Of a stretch of 64,000 nucleotides of DNA, positions 1 through 7,117 are shown in pieces. The stretch lies in assembly GCA_035524335.1 (NCBI GenBank), contig DATKPE010000041.1, positions 1-64,000 on the forward strand, written 5' to 3'. The notes under the pieces are model-generated. The model was given only the letters and a program-made list of their open reading frames with translations. It was not told the origin of the DNA and did no database searches. This stretch comes from DATKPE01 sp035524335 (GTDB lineage: Bacteria; Bacteroidota; Ignavibacteria; UBA10030; SZUA-254). Every line of letters begins with the position of its first letter. Position 1 is the stretch's first letter. The translations under genes were made by a program, and so were the position numbers.

Positions 1-977
1 TCGACCAGCGGACCGATGACGGCGGCAAACGCTTCACCGGAATTGATACCAAACACTGCAATCGCGACAGCAATGGCGAGTTCGAAATTGTTGCTTGCCG
101 CAGTGAACGACAGCGTCGCCGCCTTCGGATAGTCCGCTCCGATTTTTCTCCCCAGAGCAAACGAGACAAAAAACATTATCACAAAGTAGATGCCCAACGG
201 CAACGCAATCCGAAGGACATCCATCGGAATCTTCACGATGTATTCCCCCTTGAGGGAGAACATCACTACGATAGTGAACAGAAGCGCAACCAGGGTAAGA
301 GGCGATATCCGGGGAATGAACTTTTTCTCATACCATTCCCTCCCTTTCACCTTCATGACGACCAGGCGCGTCAGCATCCCTCCCAGGAACGGGATCCCAA
401 GATAGACGAAGACGCTCCGCGCAATCTGACCGATGGTGACATCGACCGCGAATGCCCTCATCCCGAGCCACGACGGAACGACCGTCAGGAAGATCCATGC
501 ATAGACCGGGAAGAAAAGGATCTGAAAGATCGAATTGAACGCCACAAGCCCTGCGGCGTACTCCGTGTCGCCGCAGGCCAGATCGTTCCACACGATGACC
601 ATGGCGATGCATCTGGCGAGGCCGATCAGGATCAGACCGGTCATGTACTCAGGGTAGCCCTGCAGGATAATCGCCGCGAGGATGAACATGAGCACGGGAC
701 CCGCGATCCAATTTTGTACAAGCGAGAGCGAAAGAACCCGCACATTACGAAACACTTCTCCCAGTTCTTCATACTTCACCTTCGCCAGGGGCGGATACAT
801 CATGAGTATCAGACCGATGGCAATGGGTATGTTCGTCGTTCCACTCCGGAAGGAGTTCCAGAAGACAACGATGGACGGAAAGAGAAAGCCGGAGAACACG
901 CCAATGAGCATTGCGAGAAAGATCCAGAGCGTCAGGTACCGATCGATGAACGGCAGGCGCTTCCTCGCGGGCTGCAT
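1..977 (-). CDS. acr3: ACR3-family arsenite efflux permease (3' end cut by window edge)
   Basis: Inner-membrane arsenite exporter of the ACR3/BASS fold, the last visible gene of an arsR-arsM-arsC-acr3 operon. The reading frame is open from an ATG at 977 down to base 1, about 325 residues of the usual 340-370, so only the last transmembrane segment(s) are missing. It begins MQPARKRLPF and shows a series of hydrophobic helices. The segment GLARCIAMVIVW carries the conserved membrane cysteine that ACR3 proteins use for As(III) transport, and a helix ending FTAASNNFELAIAVAIAVFG is typical of the family. It starts 4 bases after the arsC stop, so translation is probably coupled. The arsenate that ArsC reduces would be exported here. 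Confidence 0.93.
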   Translation of the reverse strand, partial: MQPARKRLPFIDRYLTLWIFLAMLIGVFSGFLFPSIVVFWNSFRSGTTNIPIAIGLILMMYPPLAKVKYEELGEVFRNVRVLSLSLVQNWIAGPVLMFILAAIILQGYPEYMTGLILIGLARCIAMVIVWNDLACGDTEYAAGLVAFNSIFQILFFPVYAWIFLTVVPSWLGMRAFAVDVTIGQIARSVFVYLGIPFLGGMLTRLVVMKVKGREWYEKKFIPRISPLTLVALLFTIVVMFSLKGEYIVKIPMDVLRIALPLGIYFVIMFFVSFALGRKIGADYPKAATLSFTAASNNFELAIAVAIAVFGINSGEAFAAVIGPLV

Positions 978-981
978 ATCG

Positions 982-1407
982 CTACTCCTTACCGAGGAAT
1001 TGTAAAATCCGCTCCTTCACCGCGTCCCGGACGATCCGCGTTCTCCTCAGCTTCTCTTCCTGAGAACCGGTGAACGAGGACGGGTCGTCGAACGTCCAAT
1101 GCAATCGCTGAGAGATGCCTGGAAAGATCGGACAGCGTTCGCCGCTCGTTTCGTCGCACACGGTGATAACATAATGGAAGTGTCTCCCGCGCTTCAGGAA
1201 ATCGAACACATCCTTGGTGCGATTGTTTGAAATGTCGATACCAATCTCTCGCATTGCATCAACCACAAGAGGATTCAATTTTCCCGGTTCAATGCCTGCG
1301 CTTTCAACATCAAAGCGACCGGCGCCATATTTCTTCAGGAACGCCTCCGCCATCTGACTCCGGGCGCTATTGTGGATACAGACAAAGAGGACTGTTTTCT
1401 TCTCCAT
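982..1407 (-). CDS. arsC: Arsenate reductase, LMW-phosphatase type (thioredoxin-coupled)
   Basis: Cytoplasmic enzyme reducing arsenate to arsenite. The protein, about 141 residues from MEKKTVLFVC, has the P-loop CIHNSAR (C-x5-R, Cys10) at its N-terminus. It also has two further cysteines in VITVCDETSGERCP that form the disulfide relay of the thioredoxin-dependent (pI258-like) ArsC class. The reading frame extends 20 codons further upstream, but the ATG at 1407 is preceded by GGGAGATC at good spacing, so I chose that start. It lies between arsM and acr3 on the same strand. The family assignment is firm; thioredoxin dependence is inferred from the cysteine pattern. Confidence 0.95.
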   Translation of the reverse strand: MEKKTVLFVCIHNSARSQMAEAFLKKYGAGRFDVESAGIEPGKLNPLVVDAMREIGIDISNNRTKDVFDFLKRGRHFHYVITVCDETSGERCPIFPGISQRLHWTFDDPSSFTGSQEEKLRRTRIVRDAVKERILQFLGKE

Positions 1408-1427
1408 CGGGTGATCTCCCAAACTGG

Positions 1428-2273
1428 TTATGACCGGTCCGGCCTGCAGCAGTCCGGTGCACAGCACGTCTTCTTCTCACCGTACACCGTCACACTTGAG
1501 ATGATATTCTTCGAAGCACGGTAGCTGTTCAGCTCATCCTGATTCAGAAACTGCAGGAGGATCTCATCCGGGACATGAATCGGCTTTTCCCTGACGACGC
1601 GGACATCCGCAAATCCGGCCTTCCGCATGAGAGCAAGATATTCATCTTTTTTCACAGCGCCGGCGACACAGCCCGCGTACAGCTCGGAAGCTTTCAGAAT
1701 GGCAGGCGGGAGCGAATCACTGGTAACGACATCGGAGATGCTGAAATGTCCCCCGGTCTTCAGGACACGGAAGATCTCCCTGAATGCCTTTTCCTTGTCC
1801 GGGACGAGATTCAGCACGCAGTTACTGATGACGACGTCGGCCATGCCTGCCGTGACGGGAAGCTGTTCGATGTCGCCGAGCCTGAATTCGACATTAGTGA
1901 AGCCGAGCTTTTCACAGTTGGATCTGGCCTTGGCAATCATTTCTTCCGTCATATCCACGCCGATGACCTTGCCTTTTTCACCGACGATCGCACGTGAGAC
2001 GAATACATCGTTTCCGGCTCCCGACCCGAGATCAATGACCGTATCGCCCGGTTTCATCTGTGCGAACTCGGTCGGGACGCCACAGCCAAGTCCCAGGTCG
2101 GCCCCGGCGACATATCCTTTCATCTTCGAGTAGTCTTCGGCGAAGACCGCGTAATCGACGGTGCAACATCCCCCCACTCCGCAACAGGAATTCGCATTTT
2201 CCTCCGTTGTCTGTTCCGCGATCCGTGCGTAATTATCCCTGACCATTTTTTTTATGTCTTCTGAGTCATGCAT
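1428..2273 (-). CDS. arsM: Arsenite S-adenosylmethionine methyltransferase
   Basis: Methylates As(III) with SAM to methylated, eventually volatile species. It has 281 residues. The Rossmann SAM motif VIDLGSGAGNDVF lies near residues 79-91. The three cysteines that bind As(III) in ArsM are recognisable at C64 (GLGCGVPTEF), C152 (ISNCVLNLVPDK) and C202 (YAGCVAGA). The N-terminus has an extra CCGVGGCC cluster and the C-terminus ends in a cysteine-rich KKTCCAPDCCRP tail, both commonly seen in ArsM and probably metalloid-binding. The ATG is preceded by AAGGAGA. It lies between arsR and arsC, so methylation is offered in the same operon as reduction and efflux. Confidence 0.95.
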   Translation of the reverse strand: MHDSEDIKKMVRDNYARIAEQTTEENANSCCGVGGCCTVDYAVFAEDYSKMKGYVAGADLGLGCGVPTEFAQMKPGDTVIDLGSGAGNDVFVSRAIVGEKGKVIGVDMTEEMIAKARSNCEKLGFTNVEFRLGDIEQLPVTAGMADVVISNCVLNLVPDKEKAFREIFRVLKTGGHFSISDVVTSDSLPPAILKASELYAGCVAGAVKKDEYLALMRKAGFADVRVVREKPIHVPDEILLQFLNQDELNSYRASKNIISSVTVYGEKKTCCAPDCCRPDRS

Positions 2274-2292
2274 GTCGAAGTCTCCTTTGTTG

Positions 2293-2631
2293 TCAGCAGC
2301 ACGTTTTGTCCAAATCGCCGTTATCGATCATAGCGAAGAATGTATCGACTTCTTTGACCATTGCGCGCCAGTTTTCCACGTCAATACAGTAGCACGATTT
2401 TGAACCGTCGATCTCACCCTTCACCAGCCCGAGTTCGCGCAGTTCCTTAAGATGCTGGGATACTGTCGACTGTGCCAGGGGAAGAACTTCCACAATTTCT
2501 CCGCAGATACAGCTTTTTCGCTTTGCAAGGGTTTCAAGAATCGCGATCCGCGCGGGATGGGATAACGCATCGGCGAAGGCAGCGATCCGCGCCTGACGTT
2601 TGTTGAAACTGCCCTTCTTGCTGAATGCCAT
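2293..2631 (-). CDS. arsR: ArsR-family arsenic-responsive repressor
   Basis: Winged-helix repressor of 112 residues that leads the arsenic operon. The helix-turn-helix reads LAQSTVSQHLKELRELGLV, followed by the wing GEIDGSKSCYC. A cysteine pair C41/C43 (KSCICGEI) sits where SmtB/ArsR proteins bind As(III) in the recognition-helix region, and the last residues are Cys-Cys, which could provide additional ligands. The ATG at 2631 is preceded by AGAGGA. A strong palindrome starts 10 bases upstream of the start codon and overlaps the likely -10 box, so autoregulation is expected: arsenite binding should release the operon. Confidence 0.95.
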   Translation of the reverse strand: MAFSKKGSFNKRQARIAAFADALSHPARIAILETLAKRKSCICGEIVEVLPLAQSTVSQHLKELRELGLVKGEIDGSKSCYCIDVENWRAMVKEVDTFFAMIDNGDLDKTCC

Positions 2632-2640
2632 GGGATCCTC

Positions 2641-2667
2641 TTATCGTTAATCGGTAATATACGATAA
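2641..2667. promoter_or_regulatory. Probable ArsR operator (palindrome) upstream of arsR
   Basis: A 27-base inverted repeat with 7-base arms TTATCGT ... ACGATAA and a 13-base AT-rich centre. It lies directly upstream of arsR and contains the likely -10 box. The arms resemble the ATCGTT/AACGAT half-sites known for ArsR-family operators. No other palindrome of this quality lies between arsR and the next gene. Assignment to ArsR is by position and similarity. Confidence 0.7.
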
Positions 2668-2683
2668 AAAGCATCATCTGCAA
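2656..2683 (-). promoter_or_regulatory. Predicted promoter of the ars operon
   Basis: On the minus strand TTGCAG (2683-2678), a 16-base spacer and TATATT (2661-2656) form a sigma70-like promoter. The -10 matches 5 of 6 consensus bases and lies inside the ArsR palindrome, so repressor binding would occlude RNA polymerase. The -35 is weak. Confidence 0.45.
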
Positions 2684-2940
2684 GTACCCCCGACCTGACC
2701 CGCTTCCCGGGCGTCGGGGCACTGGCCAGCGGGCTCCTTCACTCAGGACAGGTGCCGGTTGCGGCGTATGGCGCGGTATATTTTGGCTTCAGGAGAATAT
2801 CAGGGGGAACAACGGCTGGGAGCTCACCTTAGGTGTTTCTCCGGGGGGTATCAACTGTTTCTCAACGACCAGGGAGGTTCAGGTGGGAGCAGACTTCGAT
2901 CGTCGCTGGAACGGGGGCGTCATGCACGGGCCGGGCTCCC
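2684..2940. other. Intergenic, no gene recognised
   Basis: Stretch between the ars promoter and the stop codon of the SDR gene. Short open frames exist on the plus strand but none has a recognisable protein, a convincing ribosome-binding site or a family motif. No terminator-like hairpin with a T-run was found. Confidence 0.4.
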
Positions 2941-3663
2941 CTACCATGGAACCTCTCCGGAATCTTCGAAAAAACCGCCGCTTGGTCCGCGTTCATCGAG
3001 CGTTGCAAGCCGGACGATCACCACGGACGCCTGCCGGACCGTCCTCGTGCCTCTTCCCTGATTCATATCGGTCGCGGTAAAACCCGGGGCTGCGGCATTG
3101 ATTTTCAGCGAGCTGTCCCTGAATTCCCTTGCAAACTGGATCGTCAGCGCATTCAGGGCCGATTTTGAGCTGTTATACGCCAGCTGGAGCAGACTCGAGG
3201 TGTTCGGACTGCTGTTTCTCGTGAGTGATCCCTGCCCGCTCGAGACATTCACAATTCTCCCCGCCGGCGATTTCCGGAGGAGGGGAAGCATCGCCGTCGT
3301 CACGGCAAACACGCCGAAAAAATTCGTTTCGAACGTCTCCTTCAGAACGGAAAGTGGGATGCGGCTCGGCGGATCACCTCCATCGATGTATATTGCCGCA
3401 TTGTTGATCAGCACATCGAGCGAGCCGTAGTTCCGTCCGATGACCCCGGCAGCATCGTCAATGGTCCTCTGGTTCGTCACATCGAGGAGAATGAACTCAG
3501 CGTGAATGCCTTCCTTTTCCAGCGCCGCCGCCGATATGCGGCCGCGATCCCCATCCCTCGCTCCGAGCAGGATTCTGAAGCCGAGCTTTCCGAGCTGGCG
3601 GGCGGTTTCAAATCCGATTCCCTTGTTTGCCCCGGTGATCAGGGCGGTTTTTTCTTCAGCCAT
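2941..3663 (-). CDS. Short-chain dehydrogenase/reductase (SDR), carbonyl-reductase-like
   Basis: NAD(P)H-dependent oxidoreductase of about 240 residues with a classical SDR layout. The coenzyme loop is TGANKGIG near the N-terminus, followed by LDVTNQ, the NNAA motif (VLINNAAIY), the catalytic serine in RIVNVSSG and the catalytic YxxxK as AYNSSKSALN. The order resembles plant/animal carbonyl-reductase-like SDRs, which begin ALITGANKGIGFE. A start at 3663 (MAEEKTALIT) is preferred over one five codons upstream because GAGG lies at the right distance before it. Substrate cannot be deduced. The gene stands alone, with no shared operon evident. Confidence 0.88.
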   Translation of the reverse strand: MAEEKTALITGANKGIGFETARQLGKLGFRILLGARDGDRGRISAAALEKEGIHAEFILLDVTNQRTIDDAAGVIGRNYGSLDVLINNAAIYIDGGDPPSRIPLSVLKETFETNFFGVFAVTTAMLPLLRKSPAGRIVNVSSGQGSLTRNSSPNTSSLLQLAYNSSKSALNALTIQFAREFRDSSLKINAAAPGFTATDMNQGRGTRTVRQASVVIVRLATLDERGPSGGFFEDSGEVPW

Positions 3664-3963
3664 ATCAAATATCCTCATCTATTCCGGTGCGTAACCAGAC
3701 CGGCCATTGCCGGCCACACATGTTCCATGATCGTGTCAGGATGATATCTCTTCATGATATAACAATTGCGGTCGAAAGACAAGATTACCGGCGTGACCTG
3801 ACCCTCTTCGAACGATCCATTTCCTATCTTGGATTTGGACCGCTAGAAATGGTAATAGCCGAAGAGGCATTCTGCTGAAGAGATCGCAAGCAAACTCCGG
3901 GAGGCGGACGTTTTGATGGCAAATGATCAAACCATCACCGAAGCATGCCGTCAACCGCAGACA
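3664..3963. other. Intergenic, no gene recognised
   Basis: About 300 bases between the SDR start and the chloride-channel remnant. Only short open frames without recognisable motifs were seen. The region upstream of the SDR start should hold its promoter, but no good -35/-10 pair stood out. Confidence 0.35.
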
Positions 3964-4287
3964 TCAGATCAAGCGTATTATACATTGCGCAGGGAGTACG
4001 GAGGACTCCTGGTCGACCAGGCGAAGCGGCTGAAGGAACTTGAGCAGAGCGCTGAACAGCGATGTGAGGCCCACCCCGATCCGGGCGCACGGTCCCTCCT
4101 CTCCCGCCGATCCTCCGAACGCATGAGTGATCAGCGTAGCCACCAGTTTCACCGGCACGACCAGAACCGGGATTTTTCCCGCCCGGCGGTGAATGGCTTC
4201 TATGACCTTCTCCGTTCCGTATCCTTCCACATCCAGGGCGAGGTATTTAACGAGGACCGCGTATGTCCGGGCCGGGGCGCCGCCGGG
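3964..4287 (-). pseudogene. Remnant of a CLC-family chloride channel/antiporter
   Basis: The minus strand from 4287 to 3964 encodes an internal piece of a CLC protein. It reads KYLALDVEGYGTEKVIEAIH, then KIPVLVVPVKLVATLITHAFGG and SAGEEGPCARIG. This matches the family core of a G-hG-xxEVIEAI element, a K-hxAxxxT helix and the GSGGSxGxEGP selectivity-filter motif, here GGSAGEEGP. A stop codon (TGA, read at 4290-4288) lies just upstream, the N-terminal helices are absent, and the frame runs into unrelated sequence and stops soon after LLKFLQP. Only about 100 of some 420-600 residues remain, so this is a broken gene or insertion/deletion scar, not a working channel. Confidence 0.7.
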
Positions 4288-4471
4288 TCAGCGGGCGAAG
4301 CCCAGCCACTGATCTCAACGCATGGACAACGGAACCGATTTCCCAAAACCAATTTTTAAAGACATGAAAGGCGCCGAAAGTGACCAGTCTGTCCGGAAAG
4401 TTCTCTGGACGCCTGATATTCAGAAAGAGCATGGCGCATCCTCCTCCGGAGACTGACTGCACCATCGGCAG

Positions 4472-4951
4472 TCAACCGTTTCTCACCGGTATCCAGATTT
4501 CTTCCTCCGCATCCGGATCGTCCGGGCGATACGATTCCCCCATGACGGCGAGATGCGGCCTGTCCGCGAGCAGATATCCGGAACCCGGAAGCCATCGAAG
4601 CAGAATTTCACGGTATGTTCGTTCGGCGGCGGATGCCGGACCGTGGTGGACAAACACGGCATAGAGGCCTGCGGGGACAATCAATTGATCCAATCCCGCC
4701 GGGATCCCGGCCTCTCGTCCGATCTCCACGGCGGCCCATTTTTCGAACTCGCCGTCCGGATCGAACCTGTCGAAAAATCGCGGGGGATACACCTCAGCGG
4801 AATAACGTTCCCGGCCGACTCTTCCGGCGACCGGATTCCTTCCGGACATGAACCGTTTCCAGAGCGCCGGGGTGTCGTCCGCTGAGAACGACATCGCGAT
4901 CCTCATCCCGAGGAGACGCTTCTCCGGCTTTATCTCGATCCGTGCATGCAC
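4472..4951 (-). CDS. GyrI-like (SbmC/AraC effector-binding) domain protein
   Basis: Stand-alone GyrI-like small-molecule-binding domain of about 159 residues. It starts with the beta-strand RIEIKPEKRLLGMRIAMSF, continues with DTPALWKRFM and RYSAEVYPP, and has the characteristic IVPAGLYAVFVHHGPAS strand-turn and LPGSGYLLADRPHLAVMGE before ending EIWIPVR. The frame stays open upstream into the pentapeptide gene. The GTG at 4951, eight bases after that gene's stop, gives a family-like length, but the exact start is uncertain. In Enterobacteria, GyrI/SbmC binds DNA gyrase and guards against gyrase poisons; many relatives bind drugs instead. The neighbour is a Qnr/McbG-type gyrase-mimic protein, which makes a gyrase-related or drug-related role plausible. 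Confidence 0.75.
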   Translation of the reverse strand: MHARIEIKPEKRLLGMRIAMSFSADDTPALWKRFMSGRNPVAGRVGRERYSAEVYPPRFFDRFDPDGEFEKWAAVEIGREAGIPAGLDQLIVPAGLYAVFVHHGPASAAERTYREILLRWLPGSGYLLADRPHLAVMGESYRPDDPDAEEEIWIPVRNG

Positions 4952-4958
4952 CTGAAAT

Positions 4959-5522
4959 TCATCCGATTTCGATATGATATTTCGTGAGGAGCCCCGGCAG
5001 TCCGGCAAGAGAAAACACCGCTTTTTTCATCCGGTTCCGGTCGGGGTCGATGTCGAAACCGAACGATGTCCTGAAATCCGCTTTTTCGAGAAGAGTCCTG
5101 AGAAAAACCGCTCCCGCCAGGTCGCACCGGTCGAACTGCGCCGCGGTAAGATCGCAATCGGTAAAGTCGGCATCCCTCAGGCGGGTCTGTGCAAAGAGGG
5201 TTTTCTTCATGCGGCGTCCCCGGAAGGAGGAATGGTCCAGGATCGAATTCTCGAATGCCACTGAAAATCCGAAACCGCTGCATTCATCGAACCGGATCCC
5301 GAGCAGTTTGCAGTCCGAGAATCTGACGTTCCGGAGAACGGCACCCTTCATGCCTGCCAGGCTCAGATCACACCCGTCGAAATGAGAATCGATGAATCTG
5401 AAACCGTCGAACCGCGCATCGCGGAAATGACACCCGACGAAGCGGCACTTCTCGTACTCGCCTGATTCCAGACGGTCGGTTCTGAATTCGGCATTTTCAA
5501 AGCGGTTCACGTGTGAGGACAA
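4959..5522 (-). CDS. Pentapeptide-repeat protein, Qnr/McbG-like
   Basis: 187-residue right-handed quadrilateral beta-helix built from A(D/N)LxX-type five-residue repeats, for example CRFVG CHFRD ARFDG FRFID SHFDG CDLSL and DADFT DCDLT AAQFD RCDLA GAVFL. The C-terminal cap DPDRNRMKKAVFSLAGLPGL followed by LTKYHIEIG is the ending typical of McbG/Qnr-like proteins. These mimic B-form DNA and bind DNA gyrase or topoisomerase IV, protecting them from quinolones or microcins. There is no signal peptide, so it is cytoplasmic. It is followed within 8 bases by the GyrI-like gene, suggesting one transcript. Gyrase protection is inferred from family and neighbour. Confidence 0.85.
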   Translation of the reverse strand: MSSHVNRFENAEFRTDRLESGEYEKCRFVGCHFRDARFDGFRFIDSHFDGCDLSLAGMKGAVLRNVRFSDCKLLGIRFDECSGFGFSVAFENSILDHSSFRGRRMKKTLFAQTRLRDADFTDCDLTAAQFDRCDLAGAVFLRTLLEKADFRTSFGFDIDPDRNRMKKAVFSLAGLPGLLTKYHIEIG

Positions 5523-5626
5523 TTCCTTTCCGCTCCCGTTTCATGACCTGTCCACGGACGACATCGCCCGGTGTGTACGTCTTCCCGCGGCCGGTCCGGG
5601 GGGCGAGGACGTAACATCCCACGTGC

Positions 5627-6808
5627 TCAATAGACGGGAAGTGTCGGGTCGATTCGTTCCCGCCATGCGTCGATGCCGCCGGCGAGATTTTTTACATTCG
5701 TGAATCCGGCGGAGCGGAGAAATTCGGCGGCCCTTGCGCTCCGCTCCCCCATCTTGCAGACAACGACGATCTCCGCTGTCCTGTTCAGGCCGCTGACCCG
5801 GAGCGGGAGATCGCGCTGTGGTACCAGCATGCCGCCCAGATTGCAGATATCGAACTCAGCCGGTTCGCGCACGTCCAGAATGAACGGTTTCTCACCGCGG
5901 TCGATCCTCTCTTTGAGGCTCTCGACGGTTATCGAATCACGGCCGCCTCCCTGCAGGCCGCCCGGGGAGAGGCCGCAGAAATCGTCGTAGTCGATGAGAT
6001 CGTGAACTGAAGGAGCGGCTCCGCAGAGGGGGCATGCGGGGTCGGGTGTGAGCGCAAGCTCACGGAAACTCATCCCGAGACCGTCGAAGACGAGCATCCT
6101 TCCTGCGAGGGATGTTCCGGTCCCTGTGATGAATTTGACGGCCTCGAGCGCCTGAAGGGTGCCGATAACCCCGGGGAGAACCCCAAGCACACCTCCTTCC
6201 GAGCATCCGGGGACGAGCCCGGGAGGGGGCGGTTCCGGAAAGAGACAGCGATAGCATGGCCCGCCGGATTTCGGATGGAACAGGCTTATCTGCCCTTCGA
6301 ACCGGAAGACACTTCCGTAGATCAGCGGTTTACCGAGAAAAAATGCGGCATCGTTCAGGAGGTACCGGGTGGGAAAATTATCGGATCCGTCGATGACAAC
6401 GTCGTACCGTTTCAGAATTTCCGCGGTATTCCGCGAAGTGAGACGGACCGGGTGGGTCTCTATGATGATTTCAGGATTGATTGCGCGGAGAGTCGCGGCG
6501 GCGGAATCGACCTTTTGCCTCCCGACGTCGGAGGTATCGTGAAGAAGCTGTCGCTGGAGATTGGTCAGATCGACGACATCGGCGTCCGCGATTCCGATCC
6601 TTCCGGTGCCGGCCGCAGCGAGATACATAGCCGCCGGCGAACCGAGCCCCCCCGCCCCGACGATGAGGACGGAGGATCCCTTCAGACGGGTCTGCCCGCC
6701 GACGCCGATCTCCGGAATGAGGAGATGGCGGCTATAGCGCGAAATTTCGTTCAGGCTGAGAGGCTGAGCCGGAGGACGATCGTTTTTATCTGTCGGCGAC
6801 TGAGGCAT
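5627..6808 (-). CDS. moeZ: MoeB/ThiF-type sulfur-carrier adenylyltransferase fused to rhodanese (MoeZ-like)
   Basis: E1-like activating enzyme of 393 residues with a C-terminal rhodanese domain. The ATP-binding loop GAGGLG lies at residues 51-56. The RQLLHDTSDVGRQKV segment and the DGSDNFPTR motif follow, and the structural zinc site is C185/C188 (CYRC) with C259/C262 (CPLC). The rhodanese domain (about residues 292-393) has its catalytic Cys351 in VVVCKMGERSARA. Such enzymes adenylate the C-terminal Gly-Gly of MoaD/ThiS/CysO carriers and load sulfur on them. The carrier is encoded directly upstream (13-base gap), so the pair is functionally matched. Which pathway it serves (molybdopterin, thiamine, cysteine or other) is not shown by the sequence. 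Confidence 0.92.
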   Translation of the reverse strand: MPQSPTDKNDRPPAQPLSLNEISRYSRHLLIPEIGVGGQTRLKGSSVLIVGAGGLGSPAAMYLAAAGTGRIGIADADVVDLTNLQRQLLHDTSDVGRQKVDSAAATLRAINPEIIIETHPVRLTSRNTAEILKRYDVVIDGSDNFPTRYLLNDAAFFLGKPLIYGSVFRFEGQISLFHPKSGGPCYRCLFPEPPPPGLVPGCSEGGVLGVLPGVIGTLQALEAVKFITGTGTSLAGRMLVFDGLGMSFRELALTPDPACPLCGAAPSVHDLIDYDDFCGLSPGGLQGGGRDSITVESLKERIDRGEKPFILDVREPAEFDICNLGGMLVPQRDLPLRVSGLNRTAEIVVVCKMGERSARAAEFLRSAGFTNVKNLAGGIDAWRERIDPTLPVY

Positions 6809-6820
6809 AGTGAAAACAGT

Positions 6821-7117
6821 TCATCCTCCGGCAATCGCCCCGATGACCATAAACGGTTCCCGGCCGGCCGCGACAGCCGCTGGCAGGGGTTCGTCGGGTC
6901 CGGCCAGCGAATAATCGGTACCGCAGGCGAAGAACCTGAGGAAGGGCCGCCGCTGAAGGGTGGTGTGGTCGCGGATGGTCCCGGCAAGCATCGGATACCG
7001 GGCTTCGAGGGCATCCAGAACCGTCCGCTGGGTCACGGCAGGCCCGATCTCGAGGGAAACCTCCGGTCCGACGCCGGCAAGCTCTCGCAGATGATGGGGA
7101 AGGGCGACCCTGATCAT
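6821..7117 (-). CDS. MoaD/ThiS-like ubiquitin-fold sulfur carrier protein
   Basis: 98-residue beta-grasp protein starting MIRVALPHHLRELAGVG, with LEARYPMLAGTIRD in the middle. It ends in Ala-Gly-Gly, the exposed C-terminal di-glycine tail that MoeB-type enzymes adenylate and thiocarboxylate. Its start overlaps the stop of the BNR gene by ATGA, and the adenylyltransferase follows 13 bases downstream, so the three genes form one operon. It is a little longer than a standard MoaD (about 80) because of the FFACGTDYSLAGPDEPL loop before the last strand. This loop fits the CysO-like or small archaeal modifier-like subgroup as well as MoaD. Confidence 0.88.
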   Translation of the reverse strand: MIRVALPHHLRELAGVGPEVSLEIGPAVTQRTVLDALEARYPMLAGTIRDHTTLQRRPFLRFFACGTDYSLAGPDEPLPAAVAAGREPFMVIGAIAGG

